A stretch of DNA of 64,000 bases from Vibrio anguillarum (GTDB lineage: Bacteria > Pseudomonadota > Gammaproteobacteria > Enterobacterales > Vibrionaceae), in the NCBI RefSeq assembly GCF_001989995.2, contig NZ_JAHGUP010000038.1:1-64000 (forward strand). Reading direction: 5' to 3'. The translations under genes were made by a program, and so were the position numbers. How positions within the stretch are numbered: position 1 is the stretch's first letter; the number at the start of each line of letters is the position of its first letter. The notes beneath the pieces are model-generated. The model saw only the letters and a list, made by a program, of their open reading frames with translations. It was not told the origin of the DNA and ran no database searches. Of this stretch, positions 9,519-18,599 are shown in pieces.

Positions 9519-9868
9519 AAATATGTTCATTGAACCTGAGTGCTTAGGTTCATCAGGTTTAATCGACTAAGTAACAGGGGTGTATTTACAAAAAGATCCG
9601 TATTTAATGCTCTATTTAACTTTTAATTAGTATTCATGACTGAAGAGGCCGTCTAAATTTTAATCATTACTATGGCGATTTTTGTTAATAGAGATAACAT
9701 CAACTTTGTATTATTTCAAAAAAGTGACATGGCAATGAATTTTCATATAGAAAAATAATAGATAGATACAGTATGCTACATCCGATAGCACTTTTTAATA
9801 AGATGAGAGTCAACTCAAGCTATCGACATTTTTATTATCTCATTATTAACTATTAGGTTACTCACTTT
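9519..9868 (+). other. 350-bp AT-rich intergenic region upstream of dgkA
   Basis: No convincing ORF is present. A perfect 7-bp inverted repeat TGAACCT/AGGTTCA with an 8-nt loop lies at 9531-9552, 13 bp after the cytochrome b561 stop, but it lacks a T-run and is at best a weak terminator. The remainder is AT-rich with several possible -10 hexamers, none clearly paired. The length before dgkA suggests a regulated promoter. Confidence 0.4.
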
Positions 9869-10228
9869 ATGAAACCAGGCCGTACAGGAATAAGTCGTTT
9901 ATTTTACGCTACAGGTTATTCAATGAAAGGCCTTCAGGCTGCATGGAAAAATGAAGCCGCCTTTAGGCAAGAAATCGTCGCTTCTATCATTCTAATTGCG
10001 ATCACTTTTTTCTTGCCGGTCAATGAATTAGAACAGTTAATGATGATCGGTAGCTTAGTACTGATTGTCATCGTTGAGCTTATGAATTCAGCCGTGGAAG
10101 CTGTAGTTGATCGCGTAGGTAGTGAGTGGCATGAGCTCAGTGGCCGTGCGAAGGATATAGGATCAGCTGCGGTTTTGATTGCACTACTCTTTGCTGCATT
10201 TACATGGATTTTTATTTTGGTACGCTAA
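9869..10228 (+). CDS. dgkA: Diacylglycerol kinase
   Basis: A 119-residue prokaryotic DgkA with three transmembrane helices. The signature NSAVEAVVDRVG, with the catalytic Glu and metal-binding residues, is intact, as are the N-terminal amphipathic helix (RLFYATGYSMKGLQAAWKNEAAFRQE) and its acidic residue. It phosphorylates diacylglycerol to phosphatidic acid at the inner membrane, recycling the diacylglycerol released by envelope phosphoglycerol or phosphoethanolamine transferases. That fits, as an inference, with the LTA-synthase-like enzyme 1.1 kb away. Confidence 0.95.
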   Translation: MKPGRTGISRLFYATGYSMKGLQAAWKNEAAFRQEIVASIILIAITFFLPVNELEQLMMIGSLVLIVIVELMNSAVEAVVDRVGSEWHELSGRAKDIGSAAVLIALLFAAFTWIFILVR

Positions 10229-10351
10229 ATGAAGTGATCGTTTGAAAATTATTCGTTTTCTTACGTCGGTATTAGTTTTCTCCTAGCGCCATGTTTTGCC
10301 ACCGCCGTTAACTTGCTTGTTTATTCTGTAGTCGCAGAGTAAATGCTGTTC

Positions 10352-10378
10352 AAAAAAAGCGCCCCAACCGGAGCGCTT
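10352..10378 (-). terminator. Rho-independent terminator of kbl-tdh
   Basis: Read on the minus strand, AAGCGCTC and its partner GGGCGCTT form a GC-rich stem around CGGTTG, followed by a run of T. It starts 17 bp after the tdh stop codon and only works in the minus orientation. Confidence 0.85.
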
Positions 10379-10394
10379 CAACTTCAATATTCGA

Positions 10395-11426
10395 TTATTC
10401 CCAATCAAGGATAACTTTGCCAGAAAGCCCGCTGCGCATAGCATCGAAGCCCGTTTGGAAGTCATCAATTTTGTAATGGTGAGTAATGATAGGCGTTAAA
10501 TCAAGGCCAGATTGGATTAGGCTCGCCATCTTATACCAAGTTTCGAACATTTCACGGCCATAGATACCTTTAATCACCAAACCTTTGAAGATCACTTGGT
10601 TCCAATCGATCGCCATATCTGAAGGTGGGATACCTAATAAAGCAATACGACCACCGTGATTCATGGTTTTCAGCATAGAACTAAAGGCACTCGGTACGCC
10701 TGACATTTCAAGGCCGACGTCAAAACCTTCCGTCATGCCAAGTTCACTCATGACCTCTTCTAACTTTTGTTCCGCAACATTCACGGCGCGTGTCACGCCC
10801 ATTTTGCGCGCAAGTTCAAGACGATATTCGTTCACGTCGGTGATCACCACATGGCGCGCACCAACGTGTTTCGCCACTGCGGCCGCCATGATACCGATTG
10901 GACCAGCACCAGTGATCAGCACATCTTCGCCGACTAAATCAAATGACAATGCGGTATGTACCGCGTTACCAAATGGGTCAAAAATCGAGGCTAGATCATC
11001 GGAAATACCATCTGGGATCTTGAAAGCATTAAACGCAGGGATAACTAAGTATTCAGAAAATGCACCCGTGCGGTTCACACCAACACCCACAGTATTACGA
11101 CATAAGTGAGTACGACCACCGCGGCAATTTCGACAATGGCCGCAAGTAATATGACCTTCGCCAGACACGCGATCACCTAATTCAAAACCGCGAACTTCTT
11201 GACCAATGCCAACCACTTCACCCACGTATTCATGGCCAACCACCATTGGCACTGGGATGGTTTTTTGTGACCACTCATCCCAGTTATAGATGTGAACATC
11301 GGTGCCACAAATTGCGGTTTTCTTAATTTTAATCAGCAGATCGTTGTGACCAAGTTCAGGCATTGGTACTTCGGTCATCCAAATGCCTTGCTCTGGTTTG
11401 AGTTTGGATAATGCTTTAATTTTCAT
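10395..11426 (-). CDS. tdh: L-threonine 3-dehydrogenase
   Basis: A 343-residue zinc-dependent medium-chain dehydrogenase, the same length as the E. coli enzyme. The catalytic zinc region [15 protein letters not shown], the structural-zinc cysteines [15 protein letters not shown] (about residues 93-107) and the NAD-binding [18 protein letters not shown] are all present. It oxidises threonine to 2-amino-3-ketobutyrate, the substrate of the kbl product. The start overlaps the kbl stop by 4 bp (ATGA), so kbl and tdh are translationally coupled in one operon closed by the terminator at 10352-10378. Confidence 0.97.
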   Translation of the reverse strand: MKIKALSKLKPEQGIWMTEVPMPELGHNDLLIKIKKTAICGTDVHIYNWDEWSQKTIPVPMVVGHEYVGEVVGIGQEVRGFELGDRVSGEGHITCGHCRNCRGGRTHLCRNTVGVGVNRTGAFSEYLVIPAFNAFKIPDGISDDLASIFDPFGNAVHTALSFDLVGEDVLITGAGPIGIMAAAVAKHVGARHVVITDVNEYRLELARKMGVTRAVNVAEQKLEEVMSELGMTEGFDVGLEMSGVPSAFSSMLKTMNHGGRIALLGIPPSDMAIDWNQVIFKGLVIKGIYGREMFETWYKMASLIQSGLDLTPIITHHYKIDDFQTGFDAMRSGLSGKVILDWE

Positions 11427-12619
11427 TTAATGAGCCCCATTTCTTGGCCAACAGCAATAAACGCATCAATGGCGTGGTCGAGTTGCTCGCGGCTATGCGC
11501 GGCTGACATTTGTGTACGAATACGAGCTTGGCCTTTGGGCACAACAGGGAACGAGAAACCAACAACATAAATGCCCTTAGCTAATGCTCGTTCTGCAAAC
11601 TCTGCTGCAACGATAGCATCGCCGAGCATAATTGGGATGATGGCGTGATCCGCGCCACCCATAGTGAACCCCGCGCCTTCCATTCGAGTACGGAAATGCG
11701 CAGCGTTATCCCAAAGTTGGTCGCGAAGCGCGGCGCTTTCTGCTAGCAAATCCAGCACGCGAATCGATGCTGCAACAATCGCTGGCGCAACCGAATTAGA
11801 GAATAAATAAGGACGTGAACGTTGACGAAGCCAATCAATCACCTCTTTTTTACCGGAAGTGTAGCCACCTGAAGCACCACCCATGGCTTTACCAAGGGTA
11901 CCGGTGATGATATCAATACGGTCAATCACATCATGGTATTCATGCGTGCCACGGCCATTTGCACCCATAAATCCAACCGCGTGTGAATCATCCACCATGA
12001 CGAGCGCGTTATATCGATCGGCTAAGTCGCAAATTGCGGGTAAATTAGCTACCACGCCATCCATTGAGAATACGCCATCCGTTACGATGAGCTTATTACG
12101 AGCGCCCGCCGCATCGGCTGCGATCAACTGCTGTTCTAACTCTTCCATGTTGTTGTTGGAGTAACGAAAACGCATTGCTTTACATAAACGCACACCATCA
12201 ATGATTGAGGCATGGTTCAACGCGTCAGAGATAATCGCGTCTTCTTTATCTAAAATAGTTTCAAATAAACCGGTGTTTGCATCAAAACATGAGGTGTAAA
12301 GAATCGTATCTTCTTTACCTAAGAATTGAGAGAGCTTCTGTTCCAGTTGCTTATGGATATCTTGCGTACCACAGATGAAACGTACCGAAGCCATACCAAA
12401 GCCGTGACTGTCCATGCCTTGCTTCGCCGCTTCAACCAGCGCAGGGTGATTGGCCAAACCAAGGTAGTTGTTGGCACAGAAGTTCAACACTTCTTCACCA
12501 GTAGAAATCTCGACCGCCGCTTGTTGTTGCGAAATGATCACACGTTCAGATTTATACAGACCTTCCGCTTTGATTTCCTCAAGCTGGTTTTGGATCTGTT
12601 GATAAAATGCAGAAGACAT
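11423..12619 (-). CDS. kbl: Glycine C-acetyltransferase (2-amino-3-ketobutyrate CoA ligase)
   Basis: A 398-residue PLP-dependent alpha-oxoamine synthase. The PLP lysine lies in [16 protein letters not shown], and [13 protein letters not shown] and [11 protein letters not shown] are family motifs. The ATG at 12619 ([10 protein letters not shown]) follows AAGGACG and gives the standard family length. The reading frame stays open upstream, but those 24 residues are probably leader sequence. It cleaves 2-amino-3-ketobutyrate with CoA to glycine and acetyl-CoA. It shares a 174-bp divergent control region with the lysR gene. Confidence 0.96.
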   Translation of the reverse strand: MSSAFYQQIQNQLEEIKAEGLYKSERVIISQQQAAVEISTGEEVLNFCANNYLGLANHPALVEAAKQGMDSHGFGMASVRFICGTQDIHKQLEQKLSQFLGKEDTILYTSCFDANTGLFETILDKEDAIISDALNHASIIDGVRLCKAMRFRYSNNNMEELEQQLIAADAAGARNKLIVTDGVFSMDGVVANLPAICDLADRYNALVMVDDSHAVGFMGANGRGTHEYHDVIDRIDIITGTLGKAMGGASGGYTSGKKEVIDWLRQRSRPYLFSNSVAPAIVAASIRVLDLLAESAALRDQLWDNAAHFRTRMEGAGFTMGGADHAIIPIMLGDAIVAAEFAERALAKGIYVVGFSFPVVPKGQARIRTQMSAAHSREQLDHAIDAFIAVGQEMGLIK

Positions 12620-12793
12620 TGCTACGTCCTTATTTTTATATAGCGCAATAGCTATGGTGTAGGGCAGCCTAAACGAAAATAGATCCTTCATTTACACTGT
12701 AAAATCGCTTAATGGTATTTTAGTTGATCCCATTTACGACTATTATCCCATGACATGGAAAACCATTCGTGAACTTCAGGCACAAATACAATT

Positions 12794-13717
12794 ATGATCA
12801 CGCATCGTCTTATCGCCCTGCTGCCTGATTTAGCGGCTTTCATTCTCGTCGTCAATGAAGGTAGCTTTACGGCAGCCGCTCAAAAGCTAGGGGTAACACC
12901 TTCGGCATTAAGTAAATTGATTACCCGTTTAGAACAAGCGCTATCAGTGAAGTTATTTGAGCGAACCACGCGCCAACTCTTAATCACTCAGGCAGGAAAG
13001 CGCGTTTATGATCAAAGTCTGTTGATGGTCAACGCTGCGCAGCAAGCGGTTGAGCTTTCCACCTCTGACCACACCGAACCTGCAGGCGCACTCACTGTTG
13101 CTGCACCTGAAGCATTTTTGAACTCAGTTCTGCAACCCCTTGTGCTTCCTTTTCTAACTCAATACCCTGAAATTCAACTTAAGCTGAGAGCTGCAGATGG
13201 TGCGATCGATTTATTCAAACACAATATTGATGTGGCGTTTAAACTGACTGATAAGCCAGATGAAAACTTGGTATTGCGTGAAATTGGCAAAACCCACTTA
13301 GTGTTGTGCGCCAGCCCAGAATATATAGCGGCCAGAGGCACGCCAATCCACCCTATCGAATTAACGGATCACGACTGCTTGTATCTTGCCGAAACCGAGC
13401 GTGACCATCTCTGGGATTTTCATAAAGAAGATGAGTTCCATACGGTGGCCGTCTCAGGCCGCTATGCAGTAAACCACTCACAAATGCGTTTGAACGGCGT
13501 GAAAAATGGCTTAGGTATCGGCATCTTCCATGATTTTGTCATTCAGCAAGCGCTCGTTGAAGGCAGCGTCGTCCGACTATTAGCCGATTGGACGATCAAA
13601 AGTAATTACTACGGCTCGATTGCCATGCAATATCCGCAAACAAAGTACATGCCAGCAAGGCTGCGGGTGTTCATTGATTACGTCACTGAACATTTGGTCA
13701 GCCAGCTCAACAAATAA
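12794..13717 (+). CDS. LysR family transcriptional regulator
   Basis: A 307-residue LysR-type regulator. The N-terminal winged helix-turn-helix spans about residues 15-70 (NEGSFTAAAQKLGVTPSALSKLITRLEQ, SVKLFERTTRQLLIT), followed by the two-lobed effector domain from about residue 90. It sits divergently from kbl-tdh and 9 bp upstream of a glyoxalase-fold gene, with which it forms a likely operon. A role controlling kbl-tdh is possible from position only. The effector domain of this CrgA-like group often responds to small aromatic or redox compounds. Confidence 0.88.
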   Translation: MITHRLIALLPDLAAFILVVNEGSFTAAAQKLGVTPSALSKLITRLEQALSVKLFERTTRQLLITQAGKRVYDQSLLMVNAAQQAVELSTSDHTEPAGALTVAAPEAFLNSVLQPLVLPFLTQYPEIQLKLRAADGAIDLFKHNIDVAFKLTDKPDENLVLREIGKTHLVLCASPEYIAARGTPIHPIELTDHDCLYLAETERDHLWDFHKEDEFHTVAVSGRYAVNHSQMRLNGVKNGLGIGIFHDFVIQQALVEGSVVRLLADWTIKSNYYGSIAMQYPQTKYMPARLRVFIDYVTEHLVSQLNK

Positions 13718-13726
13718 AGGGTAATC

Positions 13727-14110
13727 ATGCTAAAACGAATCCACCACGCGGCAATTATTTGTTCAGACTACGCACGTTCCAAAGCGTTTTATACTCAGAT
13801 CTTAGGGCTACCTGTTATTGCTGAAAATTACCGCACCGCTCGCGATTCATACAAGCTGGATCTTGCTCTGCCCGATGGCGGACAAATTGAGCTGTTCTCA
13901 TTTCCAAATACACCACCAAGACCAAGCTTCCCTGAAGCTCAAGGGCTACGACATTTAGCGTTTGTGGTGGACAGTGTCAGTGAAGTCAAAGCGTATTTAG
14001 AGGAAAAAGGCGTCATCGTCGAGCCCATCCGCGTTGATGAGTTCACTGGTCGCGAATACACATTTTTCGCCGACCCAGATGGTTTACCGTTAGAGCTTTA
14101 TTCTGAATAG
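13727..14110 (+). CDS. VOC family (SMU1112c/YaeR-type) glyoxalase-fold protein
   Basis: A 127-residue protein made of the two paired beta-alpha-beta-beta-beta units of the vicinal oxygen chelate superfamily. Likely metal ligands are His in IHHAAIICSDY, Glu in GGQIELFSF, His in LRHLAFVVD and Glu in LPLELYSE. These features and the length match the YaeR/SMU1112c group, which is annotated as lactoylglutathione-lyase-like but lacks a proven substrate. It directly follows the LysR gene with a 9-bp gap and an AAAGGGTAATC ribosome site. Confidence 0.85.
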   Translation: MLKRIHHAAIICSDYARSKAFYTQILGLPVIAENYRTARDSYKLDLALPDGGQIELFSFPNTPPRPSFPEAQGLRHLAFVVDSVSEVKAYLEEKGVIVEPIRVDEFTGREYTFFADPDGLPLELYSE

Positions 14111-14139
14111 TGAATAGAAGAAGGAATCAAGGCTATTTT

Positions 14140-14505
14140 CTAACGCCAGTACAACAGATTAAATAATGGTGGCGCACGAGGAACTTGTTTTTCAAATCGT
14201 ACACTTAGAGCCAAAAAAGTGTAGCTGTCTGAAACAAACAAGTTCAGTCGTGTCAGTAAAGGTGTCGTTGGAAGTGAATCTTGATGAAAGGTGGAGAAAT
14301 GAGCAAAGGGACAGGGTTTCGTATGCTGTGTCTGTACTTTTCCCTCTTCAATTTGAACCAGCTCAAAACCATTAATGGTGCACAGTGTGGCCCAAACCCC
14401 CGCCGTATTGCCATGCGCATTTATTACAGGCATAAGCGACACCAACACCCAACTGAGCGCGCTGGTGAGCAACATTATTCTGTTAAAACGGTTTAGGCGA
14501 ATCAT
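14140..14505 (-). CDS. DUF2946-like small exported protein
   Basis: A 121-residue protein with an N-terminal hydrophobic segment (RIMLLTSALSWVLVSLMPVINAHG). Its mature part carries an LCTINGFELV motif and an HTKPCPFAHF motif. A short CxxxG-like motif followed by a CP.C/CPxxH motif resembles DUF2946, a family often found near copper or TonB genes. The ATG at 14505 is chosen over the TTG at 14517. The second half is Pro/Phe-rich without recognisable structure. The family match is from motif memory and moderate. Function is unknown. Confidence 0.55.
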   Translation of the reverse strand: MIRLNRFNRIMLLTSALSWVLVSLMPVINAHGNTAGVWATLCTINGFELVQIEEGKVQTQHTKPCPFAHFSTFHQDSLPTTPLLTRLNLFVSDSYTFLALSVRFEKQVPRAPPLFNLLYWR

Positions 14506-14643
14506 AGCAACACTCAATTTTTTCTTGTCGACACTATATAACGCAATGATAAAAATAACAGTGCGGCAGCGCTAAAAACTTAACAAATACCCTCAAGTTC
14601 GCTACAAATCGTTAGCTTAAAGACGACGTTTCAAGATGCATAT

Positions 14644-14665
14644 CAATGTGACTCCATTCACGCTT
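14644..14665 (+). promoter_or_regulatory. CRP-cAMP site upstream of uhpT
   Basis: The core TGTGA-N6-TCACG lies at 14647-14662 and matches the CRP consensus at nine of ten core bases. Its centre is about 114 bp upstream of the start expected from the -10 at 14757. CRP activates uhpT in E. coli from about -103, so the position is plausible. Confidence 0.6.
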
Positions 14666-14686
14666 TGTCTATCAATCTACCCAAAC

Positions 14687-14762
14687 TAGGAAATATTCCT
14701 AACTCAGTTAGGCCATGCCCTCAAGTCAATCGCCAAGCCGATTTTTACAATCACTCTATAAT
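14687..14762 (+). promoter_or_regulatory. uhpT promoter with tandem palindromes (candidate UhpA operator)
   Basis: Two overlapping odd palindromes, TAGGAAATATTCCTA (14687-14701) and CCTAACTCAGTTAGG (14698-14712), have centres 11 bp apart, one helical turn. A consensus -10 TATAAT lies at 14757-14762 with no recognisable -35, as expected for an activator-dependent promoter. The palindromes would be centred near -75 and -64, where UhpA binds the E. coli uhpT promoter. Assignment to UhpA is an inference from position and gene context. Confidence 0.6.
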
Positions 14763-14849
14763 GCAGCCAGACGGTTGCTAGCCATTCGACTCTGGTGTGA
14801 ATTGACTGACAGCAGAGATTTCTTTGACGTGATTTTCTAAGGATTTCAC

Positions 14850-16244
14850 ATGCTAAAACTTTTGCAACAGGTTCGGCTACCGACCCTCGATCTCCCCGCA
14901 GCAGAACGCCGTAAAATGTGGTTCAAACCATTTTTACAATCATACCTTGTGGTGTTTATTGGCTACATGGCGATGTATTTAGTGCGCAAAAACTTCAACG
15001 TTGCACAAAACGATATGATTTCAACCTACGGCTTGTCGATGACACAGCTAGGGCTGATTGGTCTTGGTTTCTCCATCACTTACGGGATTGGTAAGACAGT
15101 GGTCTCTTACTACGCCGATGGCAAGAACACGAAACAGTTCCTACCTTTTATGCTGATCCTTTCTGGTATTGCAATGCTTGGATTTAGCATGAGCATGGGC
15201 GGTTCAAGCGTCAGCATTTTCCTAATGGTTGCTTTTTATGCGCTAAGCGGTTTTTTCCAAAGTACTGGTGGGCCATCAAGCTACTCCACTATCACCAAAT
15301 GGACGCCCAAAAATAAACGCGGCACCTACTTAGGTTTATGGAATATGTCGCACAATGTCGGCGGCGCAGGTGCGGCAGGCGTAGCACTGTTTGGTGCAAA
15401 CTATCTCTTTAATGGTCACGTTGTGGGCATGTTTGTGTTCCCATCAATCATCGCATTAGTGGTGGGTTTCATTGGTTTGCGTTACGGTAGTGACTCTCCT
15501 GAAGCATACGGTTTAGGTACGGTCGAAGAGTTGTTTGATGAAGCGGTCAGTGAGGAAGATATTGCTGCGGAAGAAAACCAAATGACCAAACGTGAGATCT
15601 TTGTTGAATACATTTTGAAAAACAAAGTGATTTGGTTACTCTGCTTTGCCAACATCTTCCTCTACATCGTGCGTATCGGCATCGACCAGTGGTCTACTGT
15701 GTATGCCTATCAAGAACTTGGTTTGTCAAAAGAAGCGGCCATTTCAGGCTTCACTCTCTTTGAAGTGGGCGCATTAGTCGGCACTTTAATGTGGGGTTAT
15801 CTGTCCGATCTTGCTAATGGCCGCCGAGCTTTGGTCGCCTGTGTCTCTCTGGGACTCATCATTGTTGCGCTCGAATTCTATCAGCACGCCACCAGCGAGT
15901 TTATGTATCTCGGGTCACTGTTTGTGCTAGGTTTCCTTGTTTTTGGCCCACAATTACTGATTGGTGTTGCTGCGGTTGGCTTTGTGCCGAAAAAAGCGAT
16001 CAGTGTCGCCGATGGCGTTAAGGGCACCTTTGCTTACTTAATTGGTGATAGTTTTGCCAAACTTGGCCTAGGTATGATCGCCGACGGTACACCGATTTTT
16101 GGCCTTACAGGCTGGAAGGGCACCTTTGCTGCGCTCGACACTTCAGCGATGATCTGTATTGTATTGTTAGCCTTTGTCGCAATCGCTGAAGAGCGTAAGA
16201 TCCGCCATGAGAAAAGGCTAAAGCTGGCTGCCGCTGCCGCTTAG
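14850..16244 (+). CDS. uhpT: Hexose phosphate transporter UhpT
   Basis: A 464-residue MFS transporter of the organophosphate:phosphate antiporter family with 12 predicted transmembrane helices. Typical features are the N-terminal amphipathic helix ending in [31 protein letters not shown], the [16 protein letters not shown] segment and LFGANY. It exchanges hexose 6-phosphates for inorganic phosphate. It precedes its own regulators (uhpABC), whereas in E. coli uhpT is last. The 332-bp upstream region holds a CRP site, candidate UhpA sites and a -10 box. An AAGGATTT ribosome site precedes the ATG. Confidence 0.95.
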   Translation: MLKLLQQVRLPTLDLPAAERRKMWFKPFLQSYLVVFIGYMAMYLVRKNFNVAQNDMISTYGLSMTQLGLIGLGFSITYGIGKTVVSYYADGKNTKQFLPFMLILSGIAMLGFSMSMGGSSVSIFLMVAFYALSGFFQSTGGPSSYSTITKWTPKNKRGTYLGLWNMSHNVGGAGAAGVALFGANYLFNGHVVGMFVFPSIIALVVGFIGLRYGSDSPEAYGLGTVEELFDEAVSEEDIAAEENQMTKREIFVEYILKNKVIWLLCFANIFLYIVRIGIDQWSTVYAYQELGLSKEAAISGFTLFEVGALVGTLMWGYLSDLANGRRALVACVSLGLIIVALEFYQHATSEFMYLGSLFVLGFLVFGPQLLIGVAAVGFVPKKAISVADGVKGTFAYLIGDSFAKLGLGMIADGTPIFGLTGWKGTFAALDTSAMICIVLLAFVAIAEERKIRHEKRLKLAAAAA

Positions 16245-16258
16245 CTCCCAACAAAATC

Positions 16259-16300
16259 AAACGCGATATTCTCTTTTATGAGTGTGTCGCGTTTTATTGT
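16259..16300 (+). terminator. Probable terminator after uhpT
   Basis: A perfect 8-bp stem AAACGCGA / TCGCGTTT (16259-16266 with 16287-16294) encloses a 20-nt loop that can fold further, and is followed by TTATTGT. It lies 15 bp after the uhpT stop and before the uhpA promoter region. Confidence 0.55.
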
Positions 16301-16334
16301 GTCACCCTTTCCTTTTTGACGCGCTAGACTCCTC

Positions 16335-16340
16335 TATAAT
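16335..16340 (+). promoter_or_regulatory. -10 element of the candidate uhpABC promoter
   Basis: A consensus TATAAT lies about 100 bp upstream of the uhpA ATG. The nearest -35-like sequence (TTGACG, 16316-16321) is too close (13 bp), so the -35 is uncertain. It implies that uhpABC is transcribed independently of uhpT. Confidence 0.4.
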
Positions 16341-16439
16341 GGCACCCATAACAAAGGGATATATTACTTGTTTAATTGCCTCTGTGGCGTTAGTTTAAGC
16401 TCCCTTTTTACTCAGGCAATATAAACAGTGGGGATTGTG

Positions 16440-17045
16440 ATGATCAAAGTAGCACTAGTGGATGACCATATCGTGGTACGTTCAGGCTTTGCCCAACTCA
16501 TGAACCTTGAAGACGACATCCAAGTGGTCGGCCAATTTAGCTCGGCGGCCGAGGCGCGCGCAGGGCTTCCCGGCACGGGGGCAAACGTCTGTATTCTTGA
16601 TATTTCAATGCCTGATGAAAGCGGGCTGTCGCTGCTTCAAGATCTACCCTCAGGGATAGCTTGCATTATGCTGAGCGTTCACGATTCCGCGGCCATGGTC
16701 GAAAAAGCCTTGGAGGCTGGAGCAAGAGGCTACTTAAGCAAACGTTGTAGCCCAGATGAACTCATCCAAGCCGTACGAACCAGCGCCCATGGTGGTTGCT
16801 ACTTAACACCCGATATTGCGCTTAAACTCACCTCTCCCAAGCGCGAGGCAAAGCTATTGGCACAGTTGACCAAACGTGAGCGACAAATCAGTGAAATGCT
16901 GGCTGCCGGGCTGGATGTGAAAGCGGTCGCTAATGAGCTTGGGCTTAGCCACAAAACCATTCATGTCCATCGCGCCAATGCCATGGATAAGTTAGGTGTG
17001 AGTAATAACGTGGCCTTAGCGAAATATTTTTCTGACTCATTCTAA
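16440..17045 (+). CDS. uhpA: Response regulator UhpA
   Basis: A 201-residue NarL/FixJ-type regulator with receiver domain residues 1-120 and a LuxR-type helix-turn-helix at about 138-195 ([45 protein letters not shown]). The phosphoacceptor is Asp54 (CILDISMP), the same number as in E. coli UhpA. The ATG at 16440 follows GTGGGG. An in-frame GTG at 16428 would add four residues. It overlaps the uhpB start (TAATG), indicating coupled translation. It should activate uhpT when phosphorylated. Confidence 0.95.
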   Translation: MIKVALVDDHIVVRSGFAQLMNLEDDIQVVGQFSSAAEARAGLPGTGANVCILDISMPDESGLSLLQDLPSGIACIMLSVHDSAAMVEKALEAGARGYLSKRCSPDELIQAVRTSAHGGCYLTPDIALKLTSPKREAKLLAQLTKRERQISEMLAAGLDVKAVANELGLSHKTIHVHRANAMDKLGVSNNVALAKYFSDSF

Positions 17046-18580
17046 TGCCACGCTATTTTATTACGTCACTCTGCGCTTGGTTTCTGCTCTCTTGCAGTTG
17101 GTTTTGCTTGTGGGTTATCGCCTACTATTTTGTCAACGATCCGGAACTGGCGATCTTCTTCTTTCCTTTTGCTCTGCGTTTAGGCACTGCGCTGCACAGT
17201 CCACAACGTTACTGGCCCGCGATTTATGGTGCAGAATGGTGGCTGACGATTGCGCTCGCCATGCTAATGGAACAACCTCAATGGCTGACCGTACTCGCCG
17301 CCAGTATCGCAACGCTGCCCTTAAACCTGCTCGCCCAGCGCTACTACCACGGAAGTCAGTGGCGTCGCTTTATTGTGATGGGCGGGTTGATCCTCGCCAG
17401 CGCTATCATTAATACGCTGGCCACCACCTACCACGGCCATACCGCGTCAATGGTGATGTTAGTCAGCATCACAGCTGGCTTAATGATTGTGCCAAGCTGC
17501 TATTTGATATGGAATTATCTTTTCCAAAGCACTTGGGTTCCACTGACGGCGAACTTAGTCTCTCGTCATATCGAATTTCGCACGCGTCACGTCTTACTCT
17601 ACTCTTTACTATTTATTTTAAGCATTGCGCTGCAAATTGGTTTACCTGATGAGCTTCGGCGTTTTGCGCCATTTTGTTTAGCCATCCCGATCATTTTGCT
17701 CGCTTTTCGCTACGGCTGGCAAGGTGCATTGCTCGGCACTCTGCTCAATAGCATTGCATTGATCGCGGCTCGTAGTGGTGTCTCTAATATGGAAGTCACT
17801 GATCTCCTGCTCTCTCTTTCAGCACAAAGTTTAACCGGCATTTTGCTGGGAATGGGTGTGCAGCGACAAAGAGATCTCAACACCAAGCTGCGCCAACAGC
17901 TTGATCGTAACCAAAATTTGTCCCGCCAATTAGTCAAAGCTGAAGAATCTGTTCGACGCGATATTGCTCGCGAGCTGCACGATGAGATCGGTCAAAACAT
18001 TACCGCTATCCGTACTCAAGCCAGCATTATTCAACGCGTCGAATCTCAGCCCGTCACCAGCCATTGTGCTAAAACCATTGAGTCTCTCTCTTTAAATGTT
18101 TATGACACAACTAAAAGTTTGCTAACCCGTTTACGCCCTAAAACCTTAGATGATTTAGGCCTAGTCGAAGCACTGGATCAACTGCTGCGTGACCTTGAAT
18201 TTGAGACGCACGGCATTAAAACCCAAGTGGTTTGGACGGGGAATTCAACCGCTCAACTGCAAAAGTTAAGTGATGCCACCAAGGTGACCCTTTATCGATT
18301 GTGCCAAGAGGCGCTCAATAATGCCTTGAAATACGCAGAAGCTAGCCACATTGTGATTGAGTTTTCGTTGGCAAGTGATGTCACACTGCGCATTCACGAT
18401 GATGGCATCGGTTTCAAAGCACAAGCGCAGCTGAACGGCTTTGGTTTACGGGGGATGCGTGAGCGAGTCGAGGCATTGGGTGGCCACTTTCAGATTATTA
18501 GCCACTGTCAGTCTACAACAGCCAACCACGATCTAAGCGGGAATGGCACTCAGCTTACCGTCACACTGCCCCACTTATAA
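17045..18580 (+). CDS. uhpB: Sensor histidine kinase UhpB
   Basis: A 511-residue membrane histidine kinase. The N-terminal half has about eight hydrophobic helices (MASE1-like region, residues 1-280), followed by the dimerisation box RELHDEIGQNITAIRTQ with phospho-accepting His312. The HATPase_c domain has LCQEALNNALKYAEAS and DDGIGF plus GLRGMRERVEALGG. E. coli UhpB uses the equivalent His313. It acts with UhpC to sense external glucose 6-phosphate and phosphorylate UhpA. uhpC begins 19 bp after its stop. Confidence 0.94.
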   Translation: MPRYFITSLCAWFLLSCSWFCLWVIAYYFVNDPELAIFFFPFALRLGTALHSPQRYWPAIYGAEWWLTIALAMLMEQPQWLTVLAASIATLPLNLLAQRYYHGSQWRRFIVMGGLILASAIINTLATTYHGHTASMVMLVSITAGLMIVPSCYLIWNYLFQSTWVPLTANLVSRHIEFRTRHVLLYSLLFILSIALQIGLPDELRRFAPFCLAIPIILLAFRYGWQGALLGTLLNSIALIAARSGVSNMEVTDLLLSLSAQSLTGILLGMGVQRQRDLNTKLRQQLDRNQNLSRQLVKAEESVRRDIARELHDEIGQNITAIRTQASIIQRVESQPVTSHCAKTIESLSLNVYDTTKSLLTRLRPKTLDDLGLVEALDQLLRDLEFETHGIKTQVVWTGNSTAQLQKLSDATKVTLYRLCQEALNNALKYAEASHIVIEFSLASDVTLRIHDDGIGFKAQAQLNGFGLRGMRERVEALGGHFQIISHCQSTTANHDLSGNGTQLTVTLPHL

Positions 18581-18599
18581 TCGTGGAATATAAAGCACT

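Noticed and set aside
9531..9552. 7-bp inverted repeat after the cytochrome b561 gene as a terminator
   Set aside because: Moderate GC, 8-nt loop and no T-run; not convincing alone.
12326..12643. 105-residue plus-strand frame opposite kbl
   Set aside because: Antisense shadow of the well-supported kbl gene.
14166..14575. Overlapping plus-strand frames opposite the DUF2946-like gene
   Set aside because: None has a ribosome site or motif; the minus-strand frame with a signal peptide and CP motif is better supported.
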